A DNA stretch of 64,000 bases, from NCBI GenBank assembly GCA_023389195.1, contig JAEWET010000052.1:1-64000 (forward strand), read 5' to 3'. The DNA is from Aliihoeflea sp023389195 (lineage in GTDB: Bacteria; Pseudomonadota; Alphaproteobacteria; Rhizobiales; Rhizobiaceae). This document shows positions 52,144 through 62,054 of the stretch, piece by piece. Under the pieces are notes generated by a model. That model saw only the letters and a program-made list of their open reading frames with translations. It did no database searches and was not told where the DNA came from. The stretch's first letter is position 1. Each line of letters begins with the position of its first letter. A program made the position numbers and the translations under genes.

Positions 52144-52439
52144 GATCTTCGCTCCTCAGATCGTTCAGGCTCCAAAGCTTTCCAGGCCACCCGATGTTCC
52201 TGACGTTCTGATACGTCCTGTGACCTTCCCGCCACGATGTCGATTGGACAGGGCCGGGCCTAACCGATAGGTTGCATCGGCGCGACTGGTCGCGATTTGT
52301 TAGGAATTCATTATCAATATCACGAGCTTGGCCTTGGCCTGAGTTGGTGGCGTTGGACGGACGGGTCGCAGGGGGAGCTTCGGTTTCGCGATCCGGCAGT
52401 CGCAGAGTTCGGGGAGTAGCCGTGTCAGGACAATTCGGG

Positions 52440-54350
52440 ATGCGTCACCGGCTCCTCGTCGCTTCGCTGGCGGTGGCGACGGCGATGTCTCAGGTTTCCA
52501 GCGCTTCGGCCTTCTTCGGCCTGTTCGGCTCGAGCGATGCCGACGAAGTCGAGGTCATCGGCGAGCCGCAGAACTACACCGCCGAAGTCACCGTTCTCGA
52601 CGCCGAAACCGCGCTCGAGCGCAAGCTGCGCAATTCCTCGACACTCTGGAACGACCGCGACGAGCCCGCCTCCGGCGCCGGCGGCCTGCTTGCCAAGGCC
52701 CGCGGCGACTATCGCCGCCTTCTTGCCGCGCTCTATACCGAGGGCCGTTATGGCGGCACGATCTCGATCCGCATCGACGGACGGGAAGTCGCCGACATCG
52801 CGCCCGATACGCCGCTCGCAAATCCGGCCACCGTCGTCGTCTCCATCGATCCGGGCCCCGAATTCCGTTTCGGCGAAGCCTCTATCGTCAACCAGGCCCC
52901 GCCTCCGCAAAGCTGGCGCGACGAGGTCGACGATCCGCGCGAGGAAGGCTACGCACAAGGTGAGGTCGCCCGCTCCTCCGTCATCCTGCGCGCCGAGCGC
53001 CTCTCGGTCGAGGCCTGGCGCCAGCAGGGCCACGCCAAGGCGGAAGTGGTCGAGCGCCGCGTCGAGGCCGCGCATGACGCCGACCTCCTCAATGCCCGCA
53101 TCACGGTCGAGCCTGGCCGCAAGGCGTTTTACGGCCCGGTGACGGTCCAGGGCACCGAGCGGATGGACCCCGAATTCGTGGCCTTCATGGCCGGCCTGCC
53201 GCTCGGGCGCGAATACGACCCCGACGACATCAAGCGCGCCGGCGACCGCCTTGCCCGCCTTGACGTCTTCCGCGCCTCGCGCTTCCAGGAAGCCGAGACG
53301 ATTGGACCGGACGGCCTCCTGCCCATCGACCTCATCGTGCAGGAGCGCGAACTGCGCCGCTTCGGCATCGGCGGCTCGTACTCCACGGTCGACGGACTCG
53401 GCTTCGAGACCTACTGGCTGCACCGAAACCTGTTCGGCCGCGCCGAGCGCCTGCGCTTCGATGCGCGCGTCGCTGGCATCGGCAAGTCGCTCGACAGCGA
53501 AGGCTTCGACCCGCGCGACTTCACCTACCGCGTCGGCGCCAGCTTCGAGAAGCCCGGCGTCTTCACGCCCGACACCAACTATTTTGCCTCGCTCTTCGGC
53601 ACGCGCGAAGTGCTCGACACCTACACGCGCACCGGCATCGATGCGACGTCGGGCTATTCGCACATCTTCACCGAGGAGCTGGCCGGCCGCTTCGCCGTCA
53701 ATGCCGGCCATGCCGAGTTCGAGGACGACGCGTTCGGAACGCGCACATTCACCACCGCCGGCCTTCTCGGCTCGCTCACCTACGATTCGCGCGACGACGT
53801 CCCGAACCCGACGCGCGGCTATTTCGCAGAAGCGATGGTCGAGCCGTTTTACGAGTTCCAGTACGGCAATGCCGCATTCCGCTCGACGCTCGAAGGGCGC
53901 ACCTATTACGGCTTCGGCGCGGAAGATCGCTTCGTTCTCGCCGGCCGCGCCAAGCTCGGCACGCTGGTCGGTCCGTCCATCGGCGAAACCCCGCCGGACA
54001 AGCTCTTCTTTGCCGGCGGCGGCGGTTCGGTGCGCGGCTATGCGTTCCGCAATATCGGCGTCGAAGGTCCGGGCGGAACGGTCATCGGCGGCAAGTCGCT
54101 GATCGAAGGCTCGGTCGAGGCGCGCGCGCAGGTCACCGACACGATTGGGCTCGTCGGCTTTGCCGATGCCGGGCTGGTCGGCTCGGACTCGGTGCCCGAT
54201 TTCGGCGAGGACGTGCGAATCGGCGTCGGCGCCGGCCTGCGCTATTTCACCGGGCTCGGGCCCATACGCCTCGATGTCGCGGTTCCGCTCGATCCGAGGC
54301 CGGGCGATCCATCCGTCGCCTTCTATGTTGGGATAGGACAGGCGTTTTGA
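52440..54350 (+). CDS. tamA: Translocation and assembly module subunit TamA (Omp85 family)
   Basis: Outer-membrane beta-barrel protein of the TamA/TamB complex. The ATG at 52440 gives 636 aa with a clear signal peptide (MRHRLLVASLAVATAMSQVSSASA); a GTG at 52422 with GGGGAG in front is an alternative. POTRA domains span about 35-290 (LLAALYTEGRYGGTISIRID, ITVEPGRKAFYGPVTVQGTE). The Omp85 barrel is at about 295-636, with TYDSRDDVPNPTRGYFAEAM and the FAGGGGSVRGYAFRNIG loop, equivalent to the lid-lock VRGY motif. It ends in an aromatic residue (GIGQAF), as barrel proteins do. It overlaps tamB by four bases (TTGA). Confidence 0.94.
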   Translation: MRHRLLVASLAVATAMSQVSSASAFFGLFGSSDADEVEVIGEPQNYTAEVTVLDAETALERKLRNSSTLWNDRDEPASGAGGLLAKARGDYRRLLAALYTEGRYGGTISIRIDGREVADIAPDTPLANPATVVVSIDPGPEFRFGEASIVNQAPPPQSWRDEVDDPREEGYAQGEVARSSVILRAERLSVEAWRQQGHAKAEVVERRVEAAHDADLLNARITVEPGRKAFYGPVTVQGTERMDPEFVAFMAGLPLGREYDPDDIKRAGDRLARLDVFRASRFQEAETIGPDGLLPIDLIVQERELRRFGIGGSYSTVDGLGFETYWLHRNLFGRAERLRFDARVAGIGKSLDSEGFDPRDFTYRVGASFEKPGVFTPDTNYFASLFGTREVLDTYTRTGIDATSGYSHIFTEELAGRFAVNAGHAEFEDDAFGTRTFTTAGLLGSLTYDSRDDVPNPTRGYFAEAMVEPFYEFQYGNAAFRSTLEGRTYYGFGAEDRFVLAGRAKLGTLVGPSIGETPPDKLFFAGGGGSVRGYAFRNIGVEGPGGTVIGGKSLIEGSVEARAQVTDTIGLVGFADAGLVGSDSVPDFGEDVRIGVGAGLRYFTGLGPIRLDVAVPLDPRPGDPSVAFYVGIGQAF

Positions 54351-57300
54351 TCCGAATTCTCGTCGCCCTCGCATGTCTGATCTTCGCCGTTCCCGCCAGC
54401 GCGCAGGAAACGGAAGCGGAGACGCGCTCGCTCTTCACCAATTTCATCCAGAACCAGCTTTCGACGCCCAACCGCCAGATCCAGATCAGCGGCATCCAGG
54501 GCGCGCTGTCGTCGAATGCCCGCATCGGCTCGATCACGGTCGCCGATCGCGAGGGTGTGTGGCTGCGCATCACCAATGCGTCGATCGACTGGAGCCGCTC
54601 GGCGCTGCTTCTGCGCCAACGGCTCGAAATCTCCTCGCTTCGCGCCGAACGGATCGACGTGATCCGCCAGCCCGTCCCCGAGGAAGGCATGCCGGCGCCC
54701 GAATCCTCCGGCTTCGCCGTTCCCGAACTGCCTGTCGCAATCAATCTCGAAAGCCTCGAAATTCCGGTTGCGACCTTCGGTCCAACCGTCTTCGGGCTCG
54801 AATCCGAACTGTCGCTCACCGGCCGCCTGCGGCTCGAAGACGGCGCGATCGACACAGCGCTGGACGTCACGCGCCTTGACGGACCCGGCGGGCAGCTTGG
54901 GCTCTCCTTCGTCTATTCCAACACGACCGAAGTGGTCGATCTCGACCTGTCGCTCAGCGAGCCGGAAAATGGCATCGTCGCCAACGTCCTGAACATCGAG
55001 GGTCGCCCCCCGGTCGCACTGACGCTTTCGGGCAATGGCGAGCTCGACAATCTCGACGTCCAGCTCGCGCTCGATGCCGACAGCGAGCGCATCCTCACTG
55101 GCATCGCCATGCTGCGCGAAGGCCGCGGCGGCCGCGGCTTCTCCACCCGCCTGTCGGGTCCTATCGCACAGCTCATTCCCGCGCAGTTCCGCGACTTCTT
55201 CGGCGCCGAGACCTCGCTCGAAGCGCAGGGTTTCATTCGCGACGAAGGCGGCTTCCGCCTCGATGCGCTCGACCTTGAAAGCGCGGCGCTGACGCTATCG
55301 GCCTCCGCCGAGTCGACAGCCGACAGCTTCCTGCGCCGGCTTGCCATCGACGCCTCGGTCGAGGACCCGAGCGGCGACGTCGTCGTCCTCCCCGTCCCCG
55401 GCGGCGACACGACCGTTCAGCGCGCGGCGCTCACACTGTCCTATGGCGAGGGTGCGGATGATGACTGGTCCGGTTCGCTCGATATTCGCGGCCTCGATAC
55501 GGCGGGCTTTGCGGCCGAGACGATGGAACTCGATCTGTCGGGCCTTGCGCAGAACCTCGACCAGCCGAACGACCGGCGCATCACCTTCGACCTGTCCGGT
55601 GCGATCGACGGCGTCACGTCGCCCGACGAGGAAATCGCCCAGGCGCTCGGAACGCGTATCGACCTGACTTCGTCCGGCGAGTGGGCGAGTTCGCAGCCGC
55701 TGGTCCTGTCGGAGACGCAGATCGAAGCCGAGGCGCTGATCCTGCGCCTTGCCGGCACGGTCGCCGAATATGTCTTCGATGGCGATATCGGGGTCGAAAC
55801 GTCGAGCCTCGCCCCCTTCTCCGGCCTTGCCGGCCGCGACCTTTCCGGCGCGCTGGCGCTCGATGCGCGGGGCAGCGTGGCGCCGATCTCCGGTGGCTTC
55901 AACCTGACGCTCGACGGCACGATCGACGAATTGCGCATCGACCAGGAGGCCGCCGACAATCTGATGGGTGGACGCACCACGATTGCAGGACGCATCGAAC
56001 GCGGGGCGAACGGGCTCGTCACCGAAAACTTGCGCGTCGAGAACCAGCAGTTCGACCTCCTCGCCGACGGCACCTATGCGACGGGCGCGGCCGATTTCGA
56101 CTTCCGCTTCGGCCTCACCGACCTCGCGCTCGTCTCGCCGCAGGCGTCCGGCGCGCTGACCGCCGAGGGCCGGGCGGCAGGCAGCGACGGGCTGATCAAC
56201 CTGACGACGTCCGTCACGGTTCCCTCCGGCCGGCTTGCCGACAAGCAGTTGCGCGACGCCGCCATCGCCTTCGAAGGCACGCTCGAGGATAGCGACCTCG
56301 AAGGCACGCTCGGCGGCAGCGCATTTCTCGACGGCGTCCGCGTCGACCTCTCCTCCGCCATTGCGCTCGTCGAGGAAGAGCGTCGCCTGACCGACCTCGT
56401 CTTCACCGCCGGCGGCGCGCGCCTGACGGGTTCCGTCGTGCAGGATACCGCCGGGCTCTTGACCGGCTCGCTCGACATCGATGCCGCCGACATCTCAACG
56501 CTCGCAGCACTTGCGCTTCAGGAAGCATCCGGCGCCGTTCAGGCGTCCATCGGCCTCGAACCCGTCGAGAACGAGCAGCGCGCGACGCTCGAAGGAACGA
56601 TCGACGACTTCACACTCGGCGAAACGCGCATCGAAGCCGCCGAAATCCAGGCCGCGATCGACGATCTCTTCGGCGTGCCGCGCATCGACGGCTCGGTCGA
56701 CGCGGGCGGCATTTCGGCCGGCGGGGTCGAGGTGACGACGCTTCAGGCCAATGCCAACCGGCAGGGCGAGACCACCGACTTCTCCGCCAATGCACGCCTC
56801 GACAATGGCACGACGGCCGCTGCCGAAGGCTCGCTGACGCCCGAGGGCGAAGGCTTCCGCCTCGCCCTGACGCGCATCGACGTCGCGCAGGGCAACCTCG
56901 CTGCGCGTCTGCGCCAGCCCGCGAGCCTCTCGGTTATCGGCGCGACCATCACCATCGACGCGCTCGCGCTCGATGTCGGCGGCGGCAGCATCGACGCGAC
57001 CGGCCGCATCGCCGAGCAGATCGATCTCGACGTGACGATCGCCGCCCTGCCCCTGTCGATCGCCAACACCGTCCGCCCCGATCTCGAACTTGGCGGCACG
57101 ATCGACGGCACAGCGCGCATCAACGGGCCGCGCAGCCAGCCGGACGTCGCCTTCGACATTCGCGGCAACGCCCTGCAGGCCGCAGCCCTGCGCGATTCCG
57201 GCCTCTCCTCGCTCGGCGTCACCGCGCGCGGCACGACGTCCGGCGAGCGGCTCAACATCGACGCCCGCGCGACGAGCCCCGAAGGGCTCGACGCAACCGT

Positions 57301-58942
57301 TCGCGGCTCCGCACCGCTGGGAGACGGCCAGCTTGCGCTCGACGTCACCCTCGCGGCCTTCCCGCTCGGCATCCTGAACACGATCGTTCCTGACCAGAAT
57401 CTCGGCGGCAACCTCTCGGGCACCGCGCGCGTGACCGGCACGACGTCCGACCCGCAGGCCGCGTTCAATCTGAGCGCTTCGGGCCTGTCCGCCGCGCCGC
57501 TCGCCGATGCCGGCATCGGCGCGCTCAACGCCTCTGCGGCCGGCAATTTCGCCAACCAGACCGTGACCCTCTCCTCGGTCAACGTCTCCGGCAATCAGGG
57601 CCTGTCGCTCTCGGCCAGCGGCACCGTCCCGCTTCAGGGCGCGGGGCTCGCCGTGAACCTCTCGGGCGAAGCGCCGCTCTCGCTCGCCAATCGCTTCCTG
57701 ATCGATCGCGGCACCCAGCTCGTCGGCACGGTCGGCCTGCAGGGTCAGGTCACCGGCTCGATTTCCGATCCGCAGATCCGCGGCACGGTCTCGACGCAAG
57801 GGGCGCAGATCGTCGATCCGGAAACCAACATCTCGCTGCGCGGCATCAACGTCTCGGCCAGCATCGACGGCCAGACGATCACCATCCAGTCGGCCAATGC
57901 GACGCTCGGCGCCGGCGGCACGATCACGGCGGGCGGCACCGTCTCGCTCGCTGAAGGCCTTCCCGCCAATATCAACATCGCGCTCAATCAGGCCCGCTAC
58001 AATGATGGCGACCTGATCGCCGCGACCGTGTCGGGCAACCTCGCCTTCACCGGCCCCCTCGCCGCCGACGCCCGGCTTTCCGGCACGGTCAATATTGAGC
58101 GAGCCGAAATCTCCGTCCCCGAGAACCTCGGCGGCGGCGCGGCCGGCATCGACGTCATCCACCGCAACCCACCGCCCGGCGTCGCTGCGACGCTGGAGCG
58201 CGCCCGCGCCAATGACGGCACGCCTGTCCCCACCTCGCGGCCGAGCGTCATCCAGCTCGACGTGACCGTGAATGCGCCGAACCAGATCTTCGTACGCGGC
58301 CGCGGGCTCGATGCGGAGCTTGGCGGCAGCGTTCGGGTTCTCGGCCCGGTCACCAACGTCCAGCCGGTCGGCGCTTTCGAGCTGATCCGCGGCCGTCTCG
58401 GCATTCTCGGCCAGCGCATCGAATTCGAGGAAGGCACGATCACGCTGGTCGGCGATCTCGATCCGGTGCTGAATTTCGTCGCAAGTTCGGAGAGTGACGG
58501 GACGACCGTGTTTATCACCGTCTCCGGCCGCGTCTCGGACCTCGACATCTCCTTCTCCTCCTCCCCGCAACTGCCGGAAGATGAGGTACTTGCGCGGCTG
58601 ATCTTCAACCGATCCCTGAACGAACTCTCCGCCTTCCAGATCGCGCAGCTTGCCGCTGCAGCGGCGGAGCTTGCGGGTGGCGGGAACTCGTCGCTGCTCG
58701 GCAGCCTGCGCAGCGCGACCGGTCTCGACGATCTCGACATCGTCACCGACAGCGAAGGCAACGCCGCGGTCCGCGCCGGACGCTACATTCAGGACAACAT
58801 CTATCTGGGCGTCGAAGCGGGTGCCGGAGGGACAGCGCGGGGGACGATCAATCTCGACATCACCGACGAATTGAAAGCGCGCGGGGCGGTCGGGTCGGAT
58901 GGGGATTCGAGCCTCGGCGTGTTCTTCGAACGCGATTATTAG
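54347..58942 (+). CDS. tamB: Translocation and assembly module protein TamB
   Basis: 1531-aa AsmA-like/TamB protein spanning the periplasm as a long beta-rich structure. The start is TTG at 54347, overlapping the tamA stop, with an AGGACAGG-type site upstream. The N-terminus MIRILVALACLIFAVPASAQ is a signal or anchor. The middle is dominated by repeating beta-strand units of the type LDxxxSGxLDNLDV and GGTITAGGTVSL. The C-terminal DUF490 region (about 1200-1531) contains PVTNVQPVGAFELIRGRLGI and FNRSLNELSAFQIAQLAAAA, diagnostic of TamB, and ends with an aromatic-terminated strand (GVFFERDY). It is in an operon with tamA. Confidence 0.95.
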   Translation: MIRILVALACLIFAVPASAQETEAETRSLFTNFIQNQLSTPNRQIQISGIQGALSSNARIGSITVADREGVWLRITNASIDWSRSALLLRQRLEISSLRAERIDVIRQPVPEEGMPAPESSGFAVPELPVAINLESLEIPVATFGPTVFGLESELSLTGRLRLEDGAIDTALDVTRLDGPGGQLGLSFVYSNTTEVVDLDLSLSEPENGIVANVLNIEGRPPVALTLSGNGELDNLDVQLALDADSERILTGIAMLREGRGGRGFSTRLSGPIAQLIPAQFRDFFGAETSLEAQGFIRDEGGFRLDALDLESAALTLSASAESTADSFLRRLAIDASVEDPSGDVVVLPVPGGDTTVQRAALTLSYGEGADDDWSGSLDIRGLDTAGFAAETMELDLSGLAQNLDQPNDRRITFDLSGAIDGVTSPDEEIAQALGTRIDLTSSGEWASSQPLVLSETQIEAEALILRLAGTVAEYVFDGDIGVETSSLAPFSGLAGRDLSGALALDARGSVAPISGGFNLTLDGTIDELRIDQEAADNLMGGRTTIAGRIERGANGLVTENLRVENQQFDLLADGTYATGAADFDFRFGLTDLALVSPQASGALTAEGRAAGSDGLINLTTSVTVPSGRLADKQLRDAAIAFEGTLEDSDLEGTLGGSAFLDGVRVDLSSAIALVEEERRLTDLVFTAGGARLTGSVVQDTAGLLTGSLDIDAADISTLAALALQEASGAVQASIGLEPVENEQRATLEGTIDDFTLGETRIEAAEIQAAIDDLFGVPRIDGSVDAGGISAGGVEVTTLQANANRQGETTDFSANARLDNGTTAAAEGSLTPEGEGFRLALTRIDVAQGNLAARLRQPASLSVIGATITIDALALDVGGGSIDATGRIAEQIDLDVTIAALPLSIANTVRPDLELGGTIDGTARINGPRSQPDVAFDIRGNALQAAALRDSGLSSLGVTARGTTSGERLNIDARATSPEGLDATVRGSAPLGDGQLALDVTLAAFPLGILNTIVPDQNLGGNLSGTARVTGTTSDPQAAFNLSASGLSAAPLADAGIGALNASAAGNFANQTVTLSSVNVSGNQGLSLSASGTVPLQGAGLAVNLSGEAPLSLANRFLIDRGTQLVGTVGLQGQVTGSISDPQIRGTVSTQGAQIVDPETNISLRGINVSASIDGQTITIQSANATLGAGGTITAGGTVSLAEGLPANINIALNQARYNDGDLIAATVSGNLAFTGPLAADARLSGTVNIERAEISVPENLGGGAAGIDVIHRNPPPGVAATLERARANDGTPVPTSRPSVIQLDVTVNAPNQIFVRGRGLDAELGGSVRVLGPVTNVQPVGAFELIRGRLGILGQRIEFEEGTITLVGDLDPVLNFVASSESDGTTVFITVSGRVSDLDISFSSSPQLPEDEVLARLIFNRSLNELSAFQIAQLAAAAAELAGGGNSSLLGSLRSATGLDDLDIVTDSEGNAAVRAGRYIQDNIYLGVEAGAGGTARGTINLDITDELKARGAVGSDGDSSLGVFFERDY

Positions 58943-58955
58943 GCTCCGGAACGCG

Positions 58956-58983
58956 AAAAAGGCGGCTGAAAGGCCGCCTTTTT
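58956..58983. terminator. Bidirectional intrinsic terminator between tamB and the 58-aa gene
   Basis: AAAAA, GGCGGC, a TGAAAG loop, GCCGCC and TTTTT follow directly after the tamB stop. The symmetric A and T runs make it work on both strands, closing tamB (plus) and the convergent small gene that ends at 59040 (minus). Confidence 0.9.
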
Positions 58984-59039
58984 GAGCTCAAAGTTCGGAA
59001 TTCTGGGCGAAAGCCAGCTCGTTTCGAGCAGTTTTCAGC

Positions 59040-59216
59040 TCATTTCTTGTCCGATTTTTCCTTTTTGGGCGCGCCCGTAATGCTCGATGCCGTTGCGGAG
59101 ACGGGGTCGCTCGCGGGGAACGTGTCCTCCAGACCCTCCTGCAATTCCTCTTCCTGACGCTTCTTCTCGGCGTCCTTTTCGATGTCGAGATGACGCTTCT
59201 TTTCGTTTTCCGGCAT
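59040..59216 (-). CDS. Small acidic/basic hydrophilic protein with TFPASDP motif
   Basis: 58 aa from the ATG at 59216 (MPENEKKRHLDIEKDAEKKR), with AGGAGG 5 bases upstream. The segment EGLEDTFPASDPVSATASS is a recurrent motif of short stress-related proteins in alphaproteobacteria. The rest is highly charged, predicted helical or disordered (KKEKSDKK tail). Function unknown. It lies between tamB's terminator and the histidine kinase gene; the kinase ends 81 bp upstream on the same strand. Confidence 0.85.
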   Translation of the reverse strand: MPENEKKRHLDIEKDAEKKRQEEELQEGLEDTFPASDPVSATASSITGAPKKEKSDKK

Positions 59217-59297
59217 GGGAGCCTCCTGTTGGAATTCGTCGCTCCCAAAACGCGCCCGCCCCGGCGGTGGTTGCAGCATTGCTGAAATATCGACGCG

Positions 59298-61961
59298 TCA
59301 GACGACGACGCCGATTTCACCGAGCGGGGCGCTGATGGTGCAGCGCAGGCCATCGGGGCGGAAGTCGAGGCGGACATCGCCGCCCAGTTCGCCGGCAAGG
59401 CTGCGGCCGACGAGGCGCGAGCCGAAACCCTGGCGCGTGGGCTGGACGACGGGCGGTCCGTCCTGCTCGCTCCAGAGAAGCGCGAACCGGCCGTCGGCGC
59501 GGTCGACGGTCCATTCGATCCGGACCGAACCTTCGGCGGTCGACAAGGCGCCGTATTTGACCGCGTTGGTGGCGAGTTCGTGCAGCGCCATTGCAAGCGC
59601 CAGGGCCGACTTCGTCGAACAGCGGACGTCCGGGCCGTTCGAACGGATGCGCGGCGTGTCCTTCTGGACGAAGGGCAGGATCGCCTGCGCCACGATCTCC
59701 GCCAAAGGTGCGCCTTCCCAGCTTTCGCGGGTCAGGACGTTGTGGGCGTTGGACAGTGCGATCAGGCGCGATTCGAACGTCGCACGCAGGTCGCGGGCGA
59801 CGTCGTGGCCGCGAAATGTCTGCGAGGCGATCGACTGGACGGTCGCCAGCGTGTTCTTCACGCGATGATTGAGTTCGTTGATGAGGAGGCTGCGGCGCTC
59901 CTCGGCGCGCTTGCGCTCGGTCAGGTCGAAATTGACCCCCACCATGCGTTCCAGCCGCCCGCTCGCATCGCGCATCGCGATCGCGCGCGAGCCCATCCAT
60001 CTGATTTCGCCGGTATCGGGCCGCTGGATTCTGAAATCCACCTCGACCATCCGTCCCCCCGGTCCGTCGAGCTCCGCCGCATCGGCAATGCCCATGAAGT
60101 CGTCGCCGATGGTCAATTCGCGGAAGGAGGCAAGCGACGGTTCGAAGCTTTCCGGCGAGACGCCGAACAGCCGGAACTGCGCATCGTCCCAGATCATCGT
60201 ATCGGTCTGCGCGTTCCACTCCCAAACGCCCATCTGGCCGGCCGAAAGCGCCAGATCCTTGCGCAGCGAAATCTCGCGCAATTCCTGTTCGGCCGCTTGG
60301 CGAGCGGTATCGTCGCGGATGGTCAGGACGTTGCCGATGGTCTCGCCATTCGGTCCGAAAACCGGCTTGGCGCTGCCGATCGCCAGGATTTCGACGTCGT
60401 CAGGACGGCGAATGCGCCAGCGCGCCTCGATGACGCTCTCGCCATTCAGAACCGCGCGCGCCAGCGGCAGTTCGTGCGAGGGATAGGGCTCGCCATTCTC
60501 GCGGAAGAGCTGGAACCGGATGGCGTATTCGTCGGGCGAAATGTCGAGATGGGCGACACCGTGGATTTCGGCGGCGGAACGGTTGATGAAGGTGATCCGC
60601 CCCTTGGGATCGGTGACGATGACGCCTTCGCTCAACTGGCCGAGAAGCGCCGCCTGTTCAGCGGCAATCAGTTCCGCGCGCCGGCGTGCCTCGGACGTCG
60701 CCTCATGCGCCTCGCGCTCCTCCGTCCGGTCCCGAAGGATCTTGAGGAAGCCGCCACCGCCGCCGCCGACCAGGGGCACGATCGCGCCCGAGCCCCAGAA
60801 GCGGGTTCCGTCCTTTCGCACGTGCCAACGCTCGTTAGAGGCACGGCCGGTCGCGCGCGACAGGGCCCGCTCCTTTTGCGGAAGCTCGTTCGCCAGGTCC
60901 TCCTCGGTGAAGAAGATCGTCGCATCCCTGCCGAGGATTTCGCTCTCCGTATAGCCCAGAAGGCGCTCGGCGCCGCTGTTCCAGGACAAGACCTGCCCGG
61001 AATCGTTGATTAGGATGATCGCGTATTCGACCGCGCTGTCGAGGATGAGGCGCGAGCGCTCGCGGCTGCGCACGAGTTCCTGCTCCGCCTCGCGCGCTTC
61101 GGTCACGTCCCGGACGACGGCGAAGAAGCCGGTCACGTTGCCGTCTTCACCGTGATGCGGGACATATTCCGATTCGATGTGGCGCACGCCCCCATCCGTC
61201 TGGTGGATCGCGGTGGCGAAGGAGACCTGACGCCCGGCAAGAGCGGCTTCGGCATGTTCGCGCATGTCGGCAAAGGCGCGTTTGCCGAGCACTTCGGCAA
61301 TGGTTCTTCCGATCACCTGATCATCGGGCCTGGCGACGCCACGACGATGTGCATCGTTACGGAAGGTGTAGCGCATCTGGGTGTCGATGAAAGCGACCAT
61401 CTGCGGCAATCCGTTCGCCAACTGGCGGACCTGATCGACGAGGCGCAACGAGGCGACGGGCGAGCGCACTGTCGTTGCGGCTTCCGCGAGCAACGTCACC
61501 AGGATGCCGGCGACCGGCACGTTTCCATCGCCGATCGGCGTGGCCGTCGCTGCGAACTGCCGGGGAACCATACCCGTCACATCGACGATGTCGCGCTCGA
61601 AAGTCAGGGTGGCGGCAGAAGCGGTCTCGCGGACACGGTCGGCCAGTTCGCTCAGGGGACGTTCGATTTGCGGATCGAGCGCATCGAGCGTCACGCCGCG
61701 ATGGGTCGGATAGAGGCTCTGGTCGATGAGCGGCGTCGCCGCGTCATTGTAGATGAGGCGAAGGTCCGTGCCCCAGAGAATGAACGCAGGCGCGTTCATC
61801 GTCAGGACGATGTCGCTTGCCGCGACGAGCGCGGGGGGCCATTCGGATCGCGCGCCGAGCGCCGTCAGGTTCCAGTCGAAGACGCCTGCGCCCAGCGGCC
61901 GGTGAGTTGCCGTCGCCAGACCCTGCCGCCCCTGGTCAGTCTCGCCGTCTTGCGCCGACAC
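59298..61961 (-). CDS. Multi-PAS sensor histidine kinase of the HWE family
   Basis: 887 aa from a GTG at 61961 with GAGGGG 6 bases upstream. No membrane helices are visible, so it is probably cytoplasmic. About five PAS/PAC-type sensor repeats occupy residues 30-690 (for example QVLSWNSGAERLLGYTESEI and RITFINRSAAEIHGVAHLDI). The kinase core at about 695-887 is HWE/HisKA_2-like: phosphoacceptor LLINELNHRVKNTLATVQSI, N-box ALALAMALHELATNAVKYGA, the LLWSEQDGPPV region carrying the WxE motif, and GFGSRLVGRSLAGELGG. No response regulator lies nearby. Such kinases often act in the alphaproteobacterial general stress response or light/redox sensing; the signal is not deducible. Confidence 0.93.
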   Translation of the reverse strand: MSAQDGETDQGRQGLATATHRPLGAGVFDWNLTALGARSEWPPALVAASDIVLTMNAPAFILWGTDLRLIYNDAATPLIDQSLYPTHRGVTLDALDPQIERPLSELADRVRETASAATLTFERDIVDVTGMVPRQFAATATPIGDGNVPVAGILVTLLAEAATTVRSPVASLRLVDQVRQLANGLPQMVAFIDTQMRYTFRNDAHRRGVARPDDQVIGRTIAEVLGKRAFADMREHAEAALAGRQVSFATAIHQTDGGVRHIESEYVPHHGEDGNVTGFFAVVRDVTEAREAEQELVRSRERSRLILDSAVEYAIILINDSGQVLSWNSGAERLLGYTESEILGRDATIFFTEEDLANELPQKERALSRATGRASNERWHVRKDGTRFWGSGAIVPLVGGGGGGFLKILRDRTEEREAHEATSEARRRAELIAAEQAALLGQLSEGVIVTDPKGRITFINRSAAEIHGVAHLDISPDEYAIRFQLFRENGEPYPSHELPLARAVLNGESVIEARWRIRRPDDVEILAIGSAKPVFGPNGETIGNVLTIRDDTARQAAEQELREISLRKDLALSAGQMGVWEWNAQTDTMIWDDAQFRLFGVSPESFEPSLASFRELTIGDDFMGIADAAELDGPGGRMVEVDFRIQRPDTGEIRWMGSRAIAMRDASGRLERMVGVNFDLTERKRAEERRSLLINELNHRVKNTLATVQSIASQTFRGHDVARDLRATFESRLIALSNAHNVLTRESWEGAPLAEIVAQAILPFVQKDTPRIRSNGPDVRCSTKSALALAMALHELATNAVKYGALSTAEGSVRIEWTVDRADGRFALLWSEQDGPPVVQPTRQGFGSRLVGRSLAGELGGDVRLDFRPDGLRCTISAPLGEIGVVV

Positions 61962-62054
61962 GCATATCCCCTCGATGGCCTTGCGGCTGCCCCCAGTCGC
62001 AGTTTCTTGGTCGTCGGTTTTGGCGCTGGTGTCAACGTCCTCGCCGGATGCCGA

